Positions 23,301-31,469 of a stretch of 64,000 nucleotides of DNA are shown here, piece after piece. Position numbers and translations under genes: made by a program. Each line of letters begins with the position of its first letter. Positions within the stretch are counted from its first letter, which is position 1. Source of the DNA: Bimastos eiseni (taxonomy: Eukaryota; Annelida; Clitellata; Crassiclitellata; Lumbricidae). The DNA is taken from the NCBI GenBank assembly GCA_959347315.1, contig OY365811.1, positions 26,995,025 to 27,059,024 of the forward strand, read 5' to 3'. The notes under the pieces were generated by a model that saw only the letters and a program-made list of their open reading frames with translations, searched no databases and had not been told where the DNA came from.

Positions 23301-24387
23301 TAACTTAACAGAACACCTGCATAGTACATCCTAAGAGCCTCTCAGAGGCACTGTGTCTACACAGATATGCTTTCTAGAATGCCTGCATAGACTAGATACT
23401 AGATAGTCATACTAGATAGCCATAATAGATAATCATTAACTATATAATAATAATTATTACTAGATATTATTAGTACTATATAAATACCAAAAGTTATTAA
23501 CTACGATACATGACATATGGTACTGCAGTCATTTCATTCCAGTGTACGAGACATCATAATCGAAAGTGCACATTCATGTAGAGCCTTTAAAGAATCTCGT
23601 CAATCTTCGGTTAAACGGACCGATGTGCCTGTATGGTTCATAATCACGAAATGTGTTCTGTTATGCCATACAACTTATATGTACTCATATATTTAAGGAG
23701 ACTCATTGTGCCTAAAATGACAGCTTCTATAGGCAGCCACAGAATTTGTGCAGCAGAAAAAATACATTTGGGAAAATTCATTAAGGTTTCGTATGGCTAT
23801 CGTGAGAATGATGTTTATTCATCATGTTCTATCAGTTACTTAAATTTTATGTTGTAATGGTCTTTGGAGACTTCTTGAAAGTGAATACTCTGAACTGCAA
23901 TTACATTGAAGGTAAAGGATGCACTGAATCTAGGATGCAAATCAATAGAAACTACAGGGAAACGTGTAAGTAATTAGGGATGCTATCCCACTTACCCTAT
24001 AATGACCAACCGGCTCAACATAAATCTTTTTAGCAATACATGTTATCTAATTAAACTGAATTACAATATAAATTACATAATTCGAACTAGCATCCGTACA
24101 AGGAGACCTTAAATGGCGAACCCAATTAAGGATCAACAGAGGCGCAGGATCGCATCCGACTAAATTACTGAACATGAGAACTGAAAAATGAGTAAAAGTC
24201 CAGGCCGTACAGTGGATATAAAGAAAATCATGTACAAGTACATTAAAAAAAACTTTCGTTAATAAGCCAATATAATAAAGCCTACAATGAAGGCAAGAGT
24301 GAGAGGCCATTCGCGTCTTAGATGCAATTTTCATTATAACTAACCGATTTGTCTATCGGAGGGTATGACACCGGCCGTATTTCCCAT
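2199..24387 (-). CDS. PKA-C: cAMP-dependent protein kinase catalytic subunit (PKA-C), complete 10-exon gene
   Basis: Ser/Thr kinase of the AGC group that transfers ATP phosphate to R-R-x-S/T sites after cAMP releases its regulatory subunits; cytosolic and membrane-associated. Ten minus-strand exons (24387-24345, 22544-22483, 21105-20977, 19671-19573, 17280-17198, 16625-16499, 14505-14410, 13929-13807, 12130-11966, 2324-2199) join with AG/GT borders into 350 codons plus stop. Visible: Gly2 for myristoylation; GTGSFG loop; Lys72; Glu91; Tyr-Arg-Asp with Asp166; DFG Asp184; activation-loop Thr197 in [15 protein letters not shown]; substrate-pocket Glu127, Glu170 and Glu230; tail Phe327/Tyr330; C-terminal F-A-D-F. 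An in-frame TAA lies two codons before the ATG, which has G at -3 and +4. Oddities: Ser338 is Leu, Trp30 is Tyr, Arg190 is Ile, Tyr235 is Phe. PRKX-type kinases fit worse. The family call is secure; which paralogue it is, is not. Confidence 0.96.
2561..2640. repeat. CGAGACCGAGAC tandem block, copy 1
   Basis: Short units GCCGAGACCGAGAC recur three times. A related block with flanking CAAGAC words lies at 9750-9866, so this is a dispersed family. Confidence 0.6.
3326..3484. mobile_element. small inverted-repeat element
   Basis: The ends GGTAGCACTAAA (3326-3337) and TTTAGTGCTACC (3473-3484) are perfect inverted repeats. Subterminal CGAAAA/TTTTCG words and a GATACCGAAAA tandem lie between. A clear target duplication was not found. 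Confidence 0.55.
3748..4556. mobile_element. foldback/MITE element with GGTAAAATGC end arrays
   Basis: The outer ends (GGGCACAGGTAAAATGC and, inverted, GGGCACGGGTAAAATGC) are terminal inverted repeats. Each end holds several copies of GGTAAAATGC followed by TGATC-type words. The element is bordered by the direct repeat CACAGCAA (3740-3747 and 4557-4564), an 8-bp target duplication as made by hAT-type transposases. No transposase frame is inside, so it is non-autonomous. Confidence 0.8.
4650..4986. mobile_element. second MITE of the same design
   Basis: 337 bp. Inverted ends carry TAAAATGCGAACCGGCGAAC on both sides, with extra AAAATGTGAACC and AAATACGAACC words inside. The flanks are CCACGTTG at 4642-4649 and 4987-4994, an 8-bp target duplication. 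The end words share AAAATGC with the neighbouring element at 3748-4556. Non-autonomous. Confidence 0.8.
5528..5644. mobile_element. 117-bp MITE-like inverted repeat
   Basis: Ends AGGGATGAACC and GGTTCGTCCCT are inverted repeats with one mismatch. The interior has CCGAGT / GAGTTT words. No convincing target duplication. Confidence 0.5.
6480..6724 (-). mobile_element. tRNA-derived SINE
   Basis: The minus strand begins GGTGGCCGAGCGGCTAGAGC, an RNA polymerase III A box of the tRNA-Ser/Leu type. The B box GGTTCGACCCT follows about 45 bases later, then an unrelated body and an A+T-rich tail. The tRNA part is followed by 150 bases of non-tRNA sequence, so it is a SINE rather than a tRNA gene. Confidence 0.75.
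9180..9360. repeat. GACGTCGG-rich tandem block
   Basis: A unit of about 50 bp (CGACGTGAATTAGAGAC, then GGATTGACGTCGG) is repeated twice, followed by further GACGTCGG and GATGTCGG words. It lies in the last PKA intron. Confidence 0.65.
9750..9866. repeat. CGAGAC block, copy 2
   Basis: Contains CCTCGAGACCGAGACAG, TTCCGAGACCGAGACATT and a self-complementary CTCGAGACGTCTCGAG core; related to 2561-2640. Confidence 0.55.
10136..10634. mobile_element. 0.5-kb MITE with GGCCGTCCACATATTACG ends
   Basis: The left end GGCCGTCCACATATTACGTA and the right end, read inverted (GGCCCATCCATATATTACGC), match with few changes. Subterminal sequence at both ends carries GGGGAGGGG and TACGCA words. No transposase frame inside. 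Confidence 0.65.
11966..12130 (-). CDS. PKA-C: PKA-C exon 9 (C-lobe helices)
   Basis: 165 bp, residues 255-309. Reads [13 protein letters not shown], then [20 protein letters not shown] and [14 protein letters not shown]; the core arginine of the SSRYGNLK segment is kept. Acceptor TTAAAG, donor GTGATG. The reading frame is not the longest open frame here, so it is easily missed by ORF scans. Confidence 0.93.
12679..13441. repeat. minisatellite, ~32-bp units with 313-bp higher-order period
   Basis: Units of the form TTAGAAATGTCACAAATTAT followed by AGTCTTCTCTC are repeated about twenty times. A larger block starting GTGTCACAAATTAGTG at 12837 recurs at 13150, a 313-bp period. Each large block contains the hairpin CTCTCTTCTAAGAGAG. 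It lies in the PKA intron between exons 8 and 9. Confidence 0.9.
13807..13929 (-). CDS. PKA-C: PKA-C exon 8 (F-helix region)
   Basis: 123 bp, residues 214-254. Starts [20 protein letters not shown], with F-helix Asp220 and substrate-pocket Glu230. Position 235, Tyr in the mammalian enzyme and a contact for the inhibitor PKI, is Phe. Acceptor CTGTAG, donor GTCTGA. Confidence 0.96.
14410..14505 (-). CDS. PKA-C: PKA-C exon 7 (DFG to APE activation segment)
   Basis: 96 bp, residues 182-213. Holds DFG (Asp184) and the activation loop [16 protein letters not shown] with Thr197 and the P+1 residues Leu198, Pro202 and Leu205. Lys189 is kept; the usual Arg190 is Ile. Acceptor GTTGCAG, donor GTATGC. 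Confidence 0.97.
16499..16625 (-). CDS. PKA-C: PKA-C exon 6 (catalytic loop)
   Basis: 127 bp, residues 139-181. Contains the catalytic loop [10 protein letters not shown] with Arg165, Asp166, Lys168, Glu170 and Asn171. Acceptor CCCTAG, donor GTTTTA. Confidence 0.95.
16739..16848. repeat. hairpin element, ~45-bp arms
   Basis: Left arm ATAAAGAACAAGTTTAGGG..ATGACGGCAATGGTC pairs with right arm GACCATTGCCATC..CCCTAAACTTGTTCTTTAT around a short centre. It lies in PKA intron 6 and is flanked by the similar words AAAATATGTCATT and AAAACATGTCATT. Confidence 0.85.
17198..17280 (-). CDS. PKA-C: PKA-C exon 5 (hinge, Glu127)
   Basis: 83 bp, residues 112-138 plus two bases. Encodes the hinge (FMVLEFV) and GGEMFSHLR, with Glu127 that reads substrate arginine and Arg133. 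The split codon AC|T gives Thr139, where vertebrate PKA has Ser139. Acceptor TTTCAG, donor GTAAAA. Confidence 0.94.
19573..19671 (-). CDS. PKA-C: PKA-C exon 4 (C-helix, Glu91)
   Basis: 99 bp, residues 79-111, beginning [15 protein letters not shown]. His87 and the C-helix glutamate that pairs with Lys72 (Glu91) are both present. Acceptor ATTACAG, donor GTGGGC. Confidence 0.94.
20977..21105 (-). CDS. PKA-C: PKA-C exon 3 (glycine-rich loop, Lys72)
   Basis: 129 bp, residues 36-78. Carries the ATP-binding glycine loop GTGSFGRV and the catalytic lysine in YAMKIL (Lys72). Acceptor ..TTTCTAG-side sequence (TTTTAG), donor GTTAGT. Confidence 0.95.
22483..22544 (-). CDS. PKA-C: PKA-C exon 2 (A-helix)
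   Basis: 62 bp, residues 15-35 ([21 protein letters not shown]). This is the amphipathic A-helix that packs on the kinase core. The usual Trp30 is Tyr. Acceptor ..TACAG, donor GTAAGC. Confidence 0.92.
22545..24344 (-). other. PKA-C intron 1
   Basis: 1.8 kb of A+T-rich DNA between a GTTAGT donor (24344) and a TACAG acceptor. I see no conserved frame or repeat in it. Confidence 0.8.
24345..24387 (-). CDS. PKA-C: PKA-C exon 1 (start codon, myristoylation signal)
   Basis: Encodes [14 protein letters not shown] plus one base of codon 15, then a GTTAGT donor. Met-Gly-Asn at the start matches the N-myristoylated amino terminus of PKA-C. The split codon (G + TT) gives Val15, matching the phase of the vertebrate exon 1/2 border. 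The residues after Gly-Asn do not resemble the vertebrate AAAAKKG stretch. Confidence 0.9.
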
Positions 24388-24700
24388 AGCTGCTTATCAG
24401 TTAACTGATCAAACGCCACTATGAAAGAACACTATTCTTTATGTTTATCATTTCTCATGAAGACTTTCACACCTTCGTAGCCATTTTAAAACGCTTCAGA
24501 CGCCGTGATCAAAGACTTCATAGGTCTCAAGACTGTTCATTAGTCAAATAATATGCAATAATAATTTGAAATTCGTAGCCCGTAACTAGGCCATTTGCAA
24601 ATCAAAGAAATATTATTGGATGCAATCAGATCAAATGAGCTCTAATGTAATATAAGATATCTTCAAAAATTTCTCATCGCCCACAAAAGTAGGTATAAAA
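24388..24700 (-). promoter_or_regulatory. 5' leader and probable promoter side of PKA-C
   Basis: The sequence directly upstream of the kinase ATG has an in-frame TAA two codons before it, so translation starts at that ATG. No TATA box or CRE was recognised; the transcription start cannot be placed. Confidence 0.35.
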
Positions 24701-26288
24701 ATAGCTTTTGTGAGAGATAAATGGACCGGCGCTAAACCAAATCTAGTACGCAATAGCCAAGCGTGTCGTTTCGTTTGGTGCCAGGTCAAAATCCGGGGAG
24801 GTCAAGCCAAAATTCTATTCACTAGAAGGAATGTTGACAGAAAAGGTGACATGCCAAGGTTAAGAGAAACTTCAAAATCTCCCTCTCGTGTATCATATTC
24901 ACTCTGGAACCTCTCCCTTATAACAGTGGTTCTTAAACTTTTTGATGCCAGGGATACCAGCAATGACTTTTTAAAAATTGTTGCGGACCACTAGGCCTAT
25001 ATTCGGTCCACTAACACCAAACGTGACAGCACGTTGGTGAGTGTAGTGAAGTCTAAGCAGACAAACGACGGATACCCCCACGATAAGGAAGTCTGAGGGG
25101 GCGTTGTACGCTTTCCCTGCAGTTTGATTTCATAATTTGTTGTTGTTGAAATGTATTAAGACTAAATTGTTAATATCATTTGATGTAGTGATTATGTAGG
25201 TATAATAATAAAAAAGTTATTTGTATGAACATCATTGCTAAAAAAATTTATTAGGCTGAGGCTGTACCATTGTAAAAACAACCAAGTATTACAAAATTAA
25301 TGAAAGTTTTAAATTGTTCATGTAGGCCTATAAAATAACGAAGCATTTATTGATTTTACAAGTTGCACAGCAAACCAATAAATCTGTCATAAAATTCAAA
25401 AATTAACAGTAGCAGTAGTCATAATTAATGACAAATCTATACTTTAAATAATCTGGATTATATTCTCGTCTCAATTGACGCTTCTTCGACTTGCATGTAG
25501 GGCCTATATTGCTCACGGTCATCATTATTGTTTTCTTCTTCGGTTCTCTGTCTGAATGTTCTCGCTTTTGACCGCATATTTTTGATTTGTGTTAATAAAA
25601 CTGTTCATAGATGATTGTTCCTTTTTGCTCGTGGTTAGGCCTATTTCTTATTTAATTATAAAAATTTTAAAATTTAACAATTAATAATCTTGTAGTCTTA
25701 CAGAATTCGCATTAATAATTAAAAATAATGAATCTTCTGCTACAAATCGTCACACGCTAACTTGATTTTATCGCTCATCTCCCAAAGACTATTGGAATTA
25801 AAATTAAACAAAGATGAAACATTACCAATACATTTATCTGTTCACCGTTTTCACGCCGCCGCAGTTAGGGCTACCGCTAACGAGTAATTTTGGAGACGAG
25901 TAGCGGTCGAGTAGCTTAGCCAGTACTCGAGTAGGGGAGACTGGGGCTGGTTGTAACGGGAGCAGATTGTAACAACGCATAAATCCCGGAAACGGTAAAT
26001 CAGAGAACCAGGGTATACAGATTAAAACGCGCGTCCTATCGTTTCCAATCTATAGGTCTATTCCTTCATCATCGTTTAAGCCTCAACTTCAGAAATTTGT
26101 TTTCACAAATTGTGATTTTCGACACTAAAAGTTACTTTTTCCCACGTGTTAATTTTCTAATGGCAAGCTCAAGGCACACGATATTCTTACTTAGAGTAGA
26201 CCTAAGTCATGTTGAAGCTTATTACTTTAAGATTGCGTGGCCGAACGCAAAATCTTGTTAGCTACTAGTGTGTTAGCATCTTAGGTAC

Positions 26289-26516
26289 ATGGTCGGGGCT
26301 AGTTGTAACATATTCCTTAGCGCCATTCTCATAAATGAAGATCTGACTAAAGTTAATGCTGAGATCTACTTCCGATCGCGTCAACTTCTACGGAACAAAC
26401 GATTATCGGGGACGTGGACCTATGGCGGGGAGGTCTACACCAAGAGGACCTTATCTCCTGATGAAAAGCCCACCAAAGCTAAGTCGCTATGTGACCTAGC
26501 ATTGGATGACAAATAA
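26289..26516 (+). pseudogene. LINE ORF1 C-terminal fragment
   Basis: Reads LTKVNAEIYFRSRQLLRNKR, GTWTYGGEVYTKRT and SPDEKPTK, the pattern of the C-terminal domain of LINE ORF1 proteins that bind element RNA. It stands just upstream of the endonuclease remnant. The start is not real; the frame is a fragment. Confidence 0.55.
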
Positions 26517-26610
26517 GTTCGGATCACTGTGCCATGGTTTCCTCTCCTCTTTACGTTGCAATGAATATGGTATGTTGCAGTCTTGGCCTTCTTCGCTAGA
26601 CTAAAAAAAA

Positions 26611-26690
26611 CCGATCGTCTATTTCGGCTTGGAACCGATCGTTTGATTTCGGCCTGAAACCGATCGTCTATTTCGGTTTCGTCTGGACTG
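26611..26690. repeat. short tandem repeat ACCGATCGT..TTTCGG
   Basis: Three units of about 25 bp (CCGATCGTCTATTTCGG type) sit between the ORF1 piece and the endonuclease piece of the LINE. Confidence 0.7.
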
Positions 26691-26917
26691 AACTGCCTTG
26701 GGTATGGATAGCCCTAGGCGTACGTCTGTGGACAAAGACGATTTGACTGGTTCGTACGATTGCGGACCAAAGTTCGTCATGCACATTGCCAATGAACTGT
26801 CACTGCTGACTACAATCCACCAAGCGGAAACTACCAATTCTCTAGACGACACTTTGAAGTGCATACCTCAAGACCTAACCTTTAACCTAACCGAAGACTA
26901 TCAAGACAACTCTTTTA

Positions 26918-28928
26918 TTGCAAATAAAACCTACCAGGATTACACCGGACTCTGCTACTTTAATTGATAACATTTTTACGAATGTTCTGTTGGACTCAAT
27001 TGATTCTGCTATACTAATTAATGATATGTCGGACCATCTGCCAATTTTTGTGACCTCTGGAGCCAACAACATCGCTAAAAAAATAATTACATCTTCTACG
27101 AAAAGAATGGTGAATGAACAGTCGCTAATTCAGTTTAATAACTTGTTATGGTCGACAGATTGTTTTGAAGTTTATGAGGCTTGTAACCAGAAGAATTCAA
27201 ATTTGGCTTATTCGACGTTTTTGGAGAGGTATAAAACCATATACAATCACAGCTTCCCTGAAAAAACTCATATGCCAAATAAAAGGGATGTCATTAAACA
27301 GCCGTGGATGACTATGGGCCTGCTGAAATCATGTAAAAAGAAATCTCGTCTGTATAAAAAGTTTATAAAATCCCCATAAGAAGAAAATAGAGCAAAATTC
27401 GTTATCTATAGAAATAAATTTAAACGGATTAGGAAAGAAGCTGAAAGATTCTATTACTCTATGAAAATTACGGAATGTGAGAATAATTTGTACAAAACAT
27501 GGCGCATAATAAAAACACTGCTGCGTGGCGATGAGTCCAACTCACTGTCTGACGAAATTTTTATTGATGATAAGGTCTGTAAAGATAAAATTCATATAGC
27601 TAACAAATTTAACGAGTTCTTTACTGAAATTGGTTCTAAATTAGCCACGAACATAAGCCCAACGGAAGTTTCATTTACTGAATACCTAAAGAATCCATCC
27701 CTAAATTCTATAGGTATTGAATCTACAACATCGTCAGAATTGGTTTTGATTGTCAAAGAACTCCACCCGATTCATAGCGAGAGTTTGGACAAGATTAGCC
27801 CAAAAATTGCTAGAAGCTCTATTGAACCTGTATTGGCTCCACTATCGGCGATAATAAATTGTTCCCTTAATTCAGGAATAATCCCGAACGAATTAAAGAT
27901 TGCTAAGATTGTTCCAATCTTCAAAACTGGCGACAAAAAGCACATCGAAAATTATAGACCTATCTATTTCTATTTTGCCATTTTTTTCAAAATACTTTGA
28001 AAAAGTTTTGCACAAACGAATAATGTCCTATATTGCCATGAACGATACTTTATTTAATGGCCAATTTGGTTTTCGCAGGGTCCTATCCACATACATGGCC
28101 GTTCTGGAAATGTGTGGTAAGATCTCAGAGGCTAGGGATAGCAATATTATCTCCATTGGAGTATTCTTCGACCTATCCAAGGCCTTTGATACAGTGGACC
28201 ACGAAATCTTACTTAAAAAACTAGAACATTATGGGATAAGGGGCTTGTGTCTGGACTGGATTAAGGATTACTTAAAAGGCAGAAAGCAATGTGTACTCTA
28301 TAATGGACATATTTCAAACTTACTAGGAATAAATTGTGGAGTCCCACAAGGTTCCATATTAGGCCCGCTGCTGTTTCTATTATATGTGAATGACATCCAT
28401 TTTGCCTCGTCAATTCTGCAGTTTATCATGTTTGCAGATGACACAAATGTCTTCATGTCGGATAGCTCATTTTCTGAACTGATTAACAAGATTAATGTGA
28501 AACTTGGAAAGGTGGGGACCTGGTTTAAAGCTAATAAACTGTCATTGAACTTAAAAAAGACAAATTACATACTTTCGGCTCAAATAGGAAGATTGCTTCT
28601 GTTTTTGACTTTTCGTTTTGCTATCAATATTGATAATCAACGCATAAATAGGGTGACATCTGCCAAGTTTTTGGGGGTCTATATAGATGATCAGCTATTG
28701 TGGAAACAACACATAACCTATATTTCGGCTAAATTGGCCAAAAATATAGGCATAATATCCAGACTTCGACATATTCTGCCAAAAAATATACTTTTGGACT
28801 TATATAATTCATTAATCAATCCTTATCTCTCCTACTGCAACCTAATTTGGGCATCGACGTATTGTACTCGATTGATCTCTCTGATAACTCTCCAGAAACG
28901 AATTGTTTGGGAATATTGCCAGTTGTAA
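26918..28928 (+). pseudogene. LINE endonuclease/reverse transcriptase, broken reading frame
   Basis: Copies LINE RNA into DNA at a nicked target. The endonuclease end reads ATLIDNIFTN and MSDHLPIF. Reverse-transcriptase motifs follow: the A box FFDLSKAFDTVDHEIL, B box GVPQGSILGPLLFLLY and C box FADDTN with both catalytic aspartates. The frame is interrupted by a stop at 27377 and a shift near 27963, where the text moves from ENYRPI to SILPFFSKYFEKV in another frame. The copy cannot make an intact enzyme. Clade within the CR1/Jockey group is not certain. Confidence 0.9.
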
Positions 28929-29371
28929 AAATTAATAAGCTTCAGATAGGCATATTCATGTATAGAGCTTGCCCAGTGGGTTCGACAAATGGTTTAGAAA
29001 AACCTAGAGATCCATAGTCACGCCACTCGTTATTCAAACAAGATTCATCAAATTGGCGCTAGCACGACAATTAGAAAACACAGCGTCCGAATATGTTGCC
29101 CGCTCTTGTGGAATATGCTGCCAGCTGCTTTAACTAACGCGTTTATGTTGTGTCAGTTTAAAAATAAGTATAAAGTATACCTACTGATTGATTAGGGATC
29201 CTTAGCAATCAGCTTCGGCCTACAAGCCTGCTGTTACTATCATGTTGTATATTGATTTGGTCTGATGATATGCACAGTATTGTTGTTATTATAACTTTGT
29301 AATTGATTACATCTGCACTATGCGAGGCGAACTTGTTGCTATGACGTTCACCTTTTGGTTAGTTGTTATTA

Positions 29372-29434
29372 ATGTAATTGCGAAAGGTTTTTTCCTTTTT
29401 CTGTGAAAAAGGAAAAAACCTTTCGCAATTACAT
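29372..29434. repeat. perfect hairpin in the LINE 3' region
   Basis: Arms 29372-29400 and 29406-29434 (29 bases each) are exact reverse complements around the loop CTGTG. The sequence reads ATGTAATTGCGAAAGG, then a T-rich stretch. It follows the end of the LINE coding region and precedes its tail. Confidence 0.95.
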
Positions 29435-30299
29435 GAAATTGGGTGACCTCTGTTAGCGGAGCGGTTCGTTCGTTTGGGGTTTCCCATTGTGCACTGTGTT
29501 ACTCTATTGTTACCTCGATTGTATTCTGTACTATGTAATTTACTGATGAACAATAAAGCATTTTTTGATTTGATTTTGATTGAATTGATTCTTCTTATGA
29601 TCATCATCATCAACCTCTGTCAGTTTTGTTTACTGATAAACAGCTTCAGACAACACCATCCACAGTATTAAAGCCAAAACACCTTCATTCTTCGCTGCTT
29701 TTAATTTAGGACGCCGAAATATCTTTGTGATTTTTTTTCATAATTGTTGAGCCCATTTGTTATAATTAAAGATTTTGCCGATATAAAGGCCCGAAACGTT
29801 AACATTGAATATTAATTAGTTATTTGGTGTTCACTGCGTTACAACCTGCCCCAATGTTGACAGCGGTGTTACAATTTGCCCCATCCCTTGTTACAACAAA
29901 ACCTCAAGCCGGGGCAAGTAGTAACGCTAAAAAATATTTTGCACATTTTTCATAATTAATAGAGTTACACATCTGAAACGTTCCATAGTTAAGTGCATTT
30001 TTGAAGAACTACAATGACATTTTGTTAACCGTTATTGGAGAAAAAGTTCGGTCATAAAACATCTAAATGTGTAAATTATTACAACCAGGCCCAGTCTCCC
30101 CTACTCGGTAATACCGGAAGTGTTTAAATATATACAAGCTCTATGGTTCCTACTATAGACTATAGATAGATTAAGTAGACAACAGCATAGGTTCTAACTA
30201 AAACTCTAATTCACCAATAAAGCTAGTCTCCAATGTAACAACTAACAAACTACAGTAGTAGGTCTTACTGAACAGAAAAGAAAGCAAAAGTTTTTTGTT

Positions 30300-30836
30300 T
30301 TTTTGTTACACCTAGAAAAATATAAGCTAAGAATAAGAATATGAGATGTCATCATGCCATGATGTCATTAATCAATATAATTTGGAAAACAGAACCAGAA
30401 ATTGCAATTTTCCTACCGGAAGTGGCAGCATGCGAGTACTCGAGTACAGGACTAAACTCTTCTGTTCTCAATTAAATCTAGTGATTTGGAATGAAATTCC
30501 GAAAGAAATTATATCATCCTCTTTTTCGTCTTTTAAGAATAAACTACGCACCTACTTGGTAGAAAAATAATTAACCTCATGGTGAATTGCATATTTTAAT
30601 TTGATAACTTTTGTTTGTTTTAGTTAAGACTCATGTGCATATTAACCTTATATTTAATTGCTGTATTACACTCGGCCGTCCGTGTTTGTCTTAAATTGTA
30701 CACAGTTGTCCCTACTATAGCGGGATCGTTTTAATCTCTTCAGGGCCTTTCCTTGTGGCCGCTATCAACCATAACGATTGTAATTTGATTTTATATTTTT
30801 TACAAAAAAACGATTTGATTTGATTTGAAAAATTTG
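30300..30836 (+). mobile_element. 3' end of another LINE
   Basis: The frame ending at 30570 reads NQYNLENRTRNCNF and WNEIPKEIISSSFSSFKNKL, the C-terminus typical of CR1-group reverse transcriptases. The element ends in the tail GATTTGATTTGATTTG at about 30812-30827. 5'-truncated. Confidence 0.75.
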
Positions 30837-31127
30837 CTCGAGTAGCTATTGGAATCGAGTACTCGTGGCAAGCCTAGCCACAGTGCCAGACGACGCTTAT
30901 GCCTTTATGAGACTATGTCGTATTCATACATGTATGTTTTAGTTATTAATTTAGATTGTGTTAAATTGTTAAATTAATGAAAACTTACATTAATTTTAAA
31001 TTAGTGTTAAGGAAGTGTAAAAATAATTTGTTTTGTCAAACATTTTTTGCGGACCACAGACCAGAGCGTCGCGGATCACCAGTGGCCCTCGGGCCACAAC
31101 TTTAAGAACCATTGCCTTATAAGATGC

Positions 31128-31460
31128 TAGCTGAAGGACCCGGCTTCGCCCGGGTTGAACCACGTTGATTTATTTTCCTCCCGGATTTAAAGTATAAAAA
31201 AAAATTAAAGTTTCTACTCTTGAGCCTGCCACCTACAACTGGCCATGACTTTATAATTTCTTTTGGCAGGTATTTGCACATATCGTGAGTGCCTCCTTAT
31301 ATATGTAGGCGGGGAAGGGGTAAAAGCCATAGGGAAGAGATAACATTTCGGGATCGCAAACACCCTATACTTTTTTGTCAGCTGCTAGAAAGTATTCGTG
31401 CAAAATTTGGGAGCAATCGCGCGAGTTGATCAAAAGGATTGTTACATAGGCCCTTGCATA
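31128..31460 (+). repeat. dispersed repeat starting CCCGGCTTCGCCCGGG, copy 1
   Basis: Begins ACCCGGCTTCGCCCGGGTTG. A later block (31350-31450: GGGATCGC.AACACCCTA, AGTATTCGT, TTGATCAAAAG) matches 59150-59250 in order and spacing. Diverged heads of the same kind occur near 18366 and 45312. Confidence 0.65.
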
Positions 31461-31469
31461 CTTTTCTTT

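Larger units (their letters stand above)
26289..29590 (+). mobile_element. non-LTR retrotransposon (CR1/Jockey-like LINE), degenerate
   Basis: Encodes, in order, an ORF1-type C-terminal piece (26289-26516), an endonuclease C-terminus with SDHLPIF (about 26918-27379), and reverse transcriptase with LSKAFDTVDH, GVPQGSILGPLLF and FADD (27461-28928). A C-terminal domain around LLWNMLPAAL ends near 29194, and the 3' end has TTTGATTTTGATTGAATTGA. Broken by a TAA at 27377-27379, frameshifts near 27963 and after 28900, and a scrambled stretch at 26520-26900. Confidence 0.9.
25934..30101. mobile_element. TA-flanked element with GGGGAGACTGGG ends, nested third
   Basis: Left end GGGGAGACTGGGGCTGGTTG and right end (inverted) GGGGAGACTGGGCCTGGTTG. 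TA lies on each side (25932-25933 and 30102-30103), as for TA-targeting transposases. GTTGTAAC words next to GGGGC recur inside both ends (for example 26291-26310, and inverted at 29841-29905), which may be transposase sites. No transposase seen. Confidence 0.75.
25866..30876. mobile_element. second hAT-like element nested in the first
   Basis: Ends TAGGGCTACC and (inverted right) TAGGCTTGCC, followed on both sides by several CGAGTA / GAGTAC words. The flanks are GCCGCAGT (25858-25865) and GCCACAGT (30877-30884), seven of eight bases equal, a decayed 8-bp target duplication. No transposase frame seen. Confidence 0.75.
24924..31114. mobile_element. outer hAT-like element (6.2 kb) with 8-bp target duplication
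   Basis: The left end CAGTGGTTCTTAAACTTTTT and the inverted right end CAATGGTTCTTAAAGTTGTG are matched termini, with GCGGACCAC subterminal words on both sides. The direct repeat CCTTATAA flanks it exactly (24916-24923 and 31115-31122). The 8-bp duplication and CA(G)TGGTTCT ends are hAT features. No hAT transposase was recognised; the interior is filled by later insertions. Confidence 0.9.
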
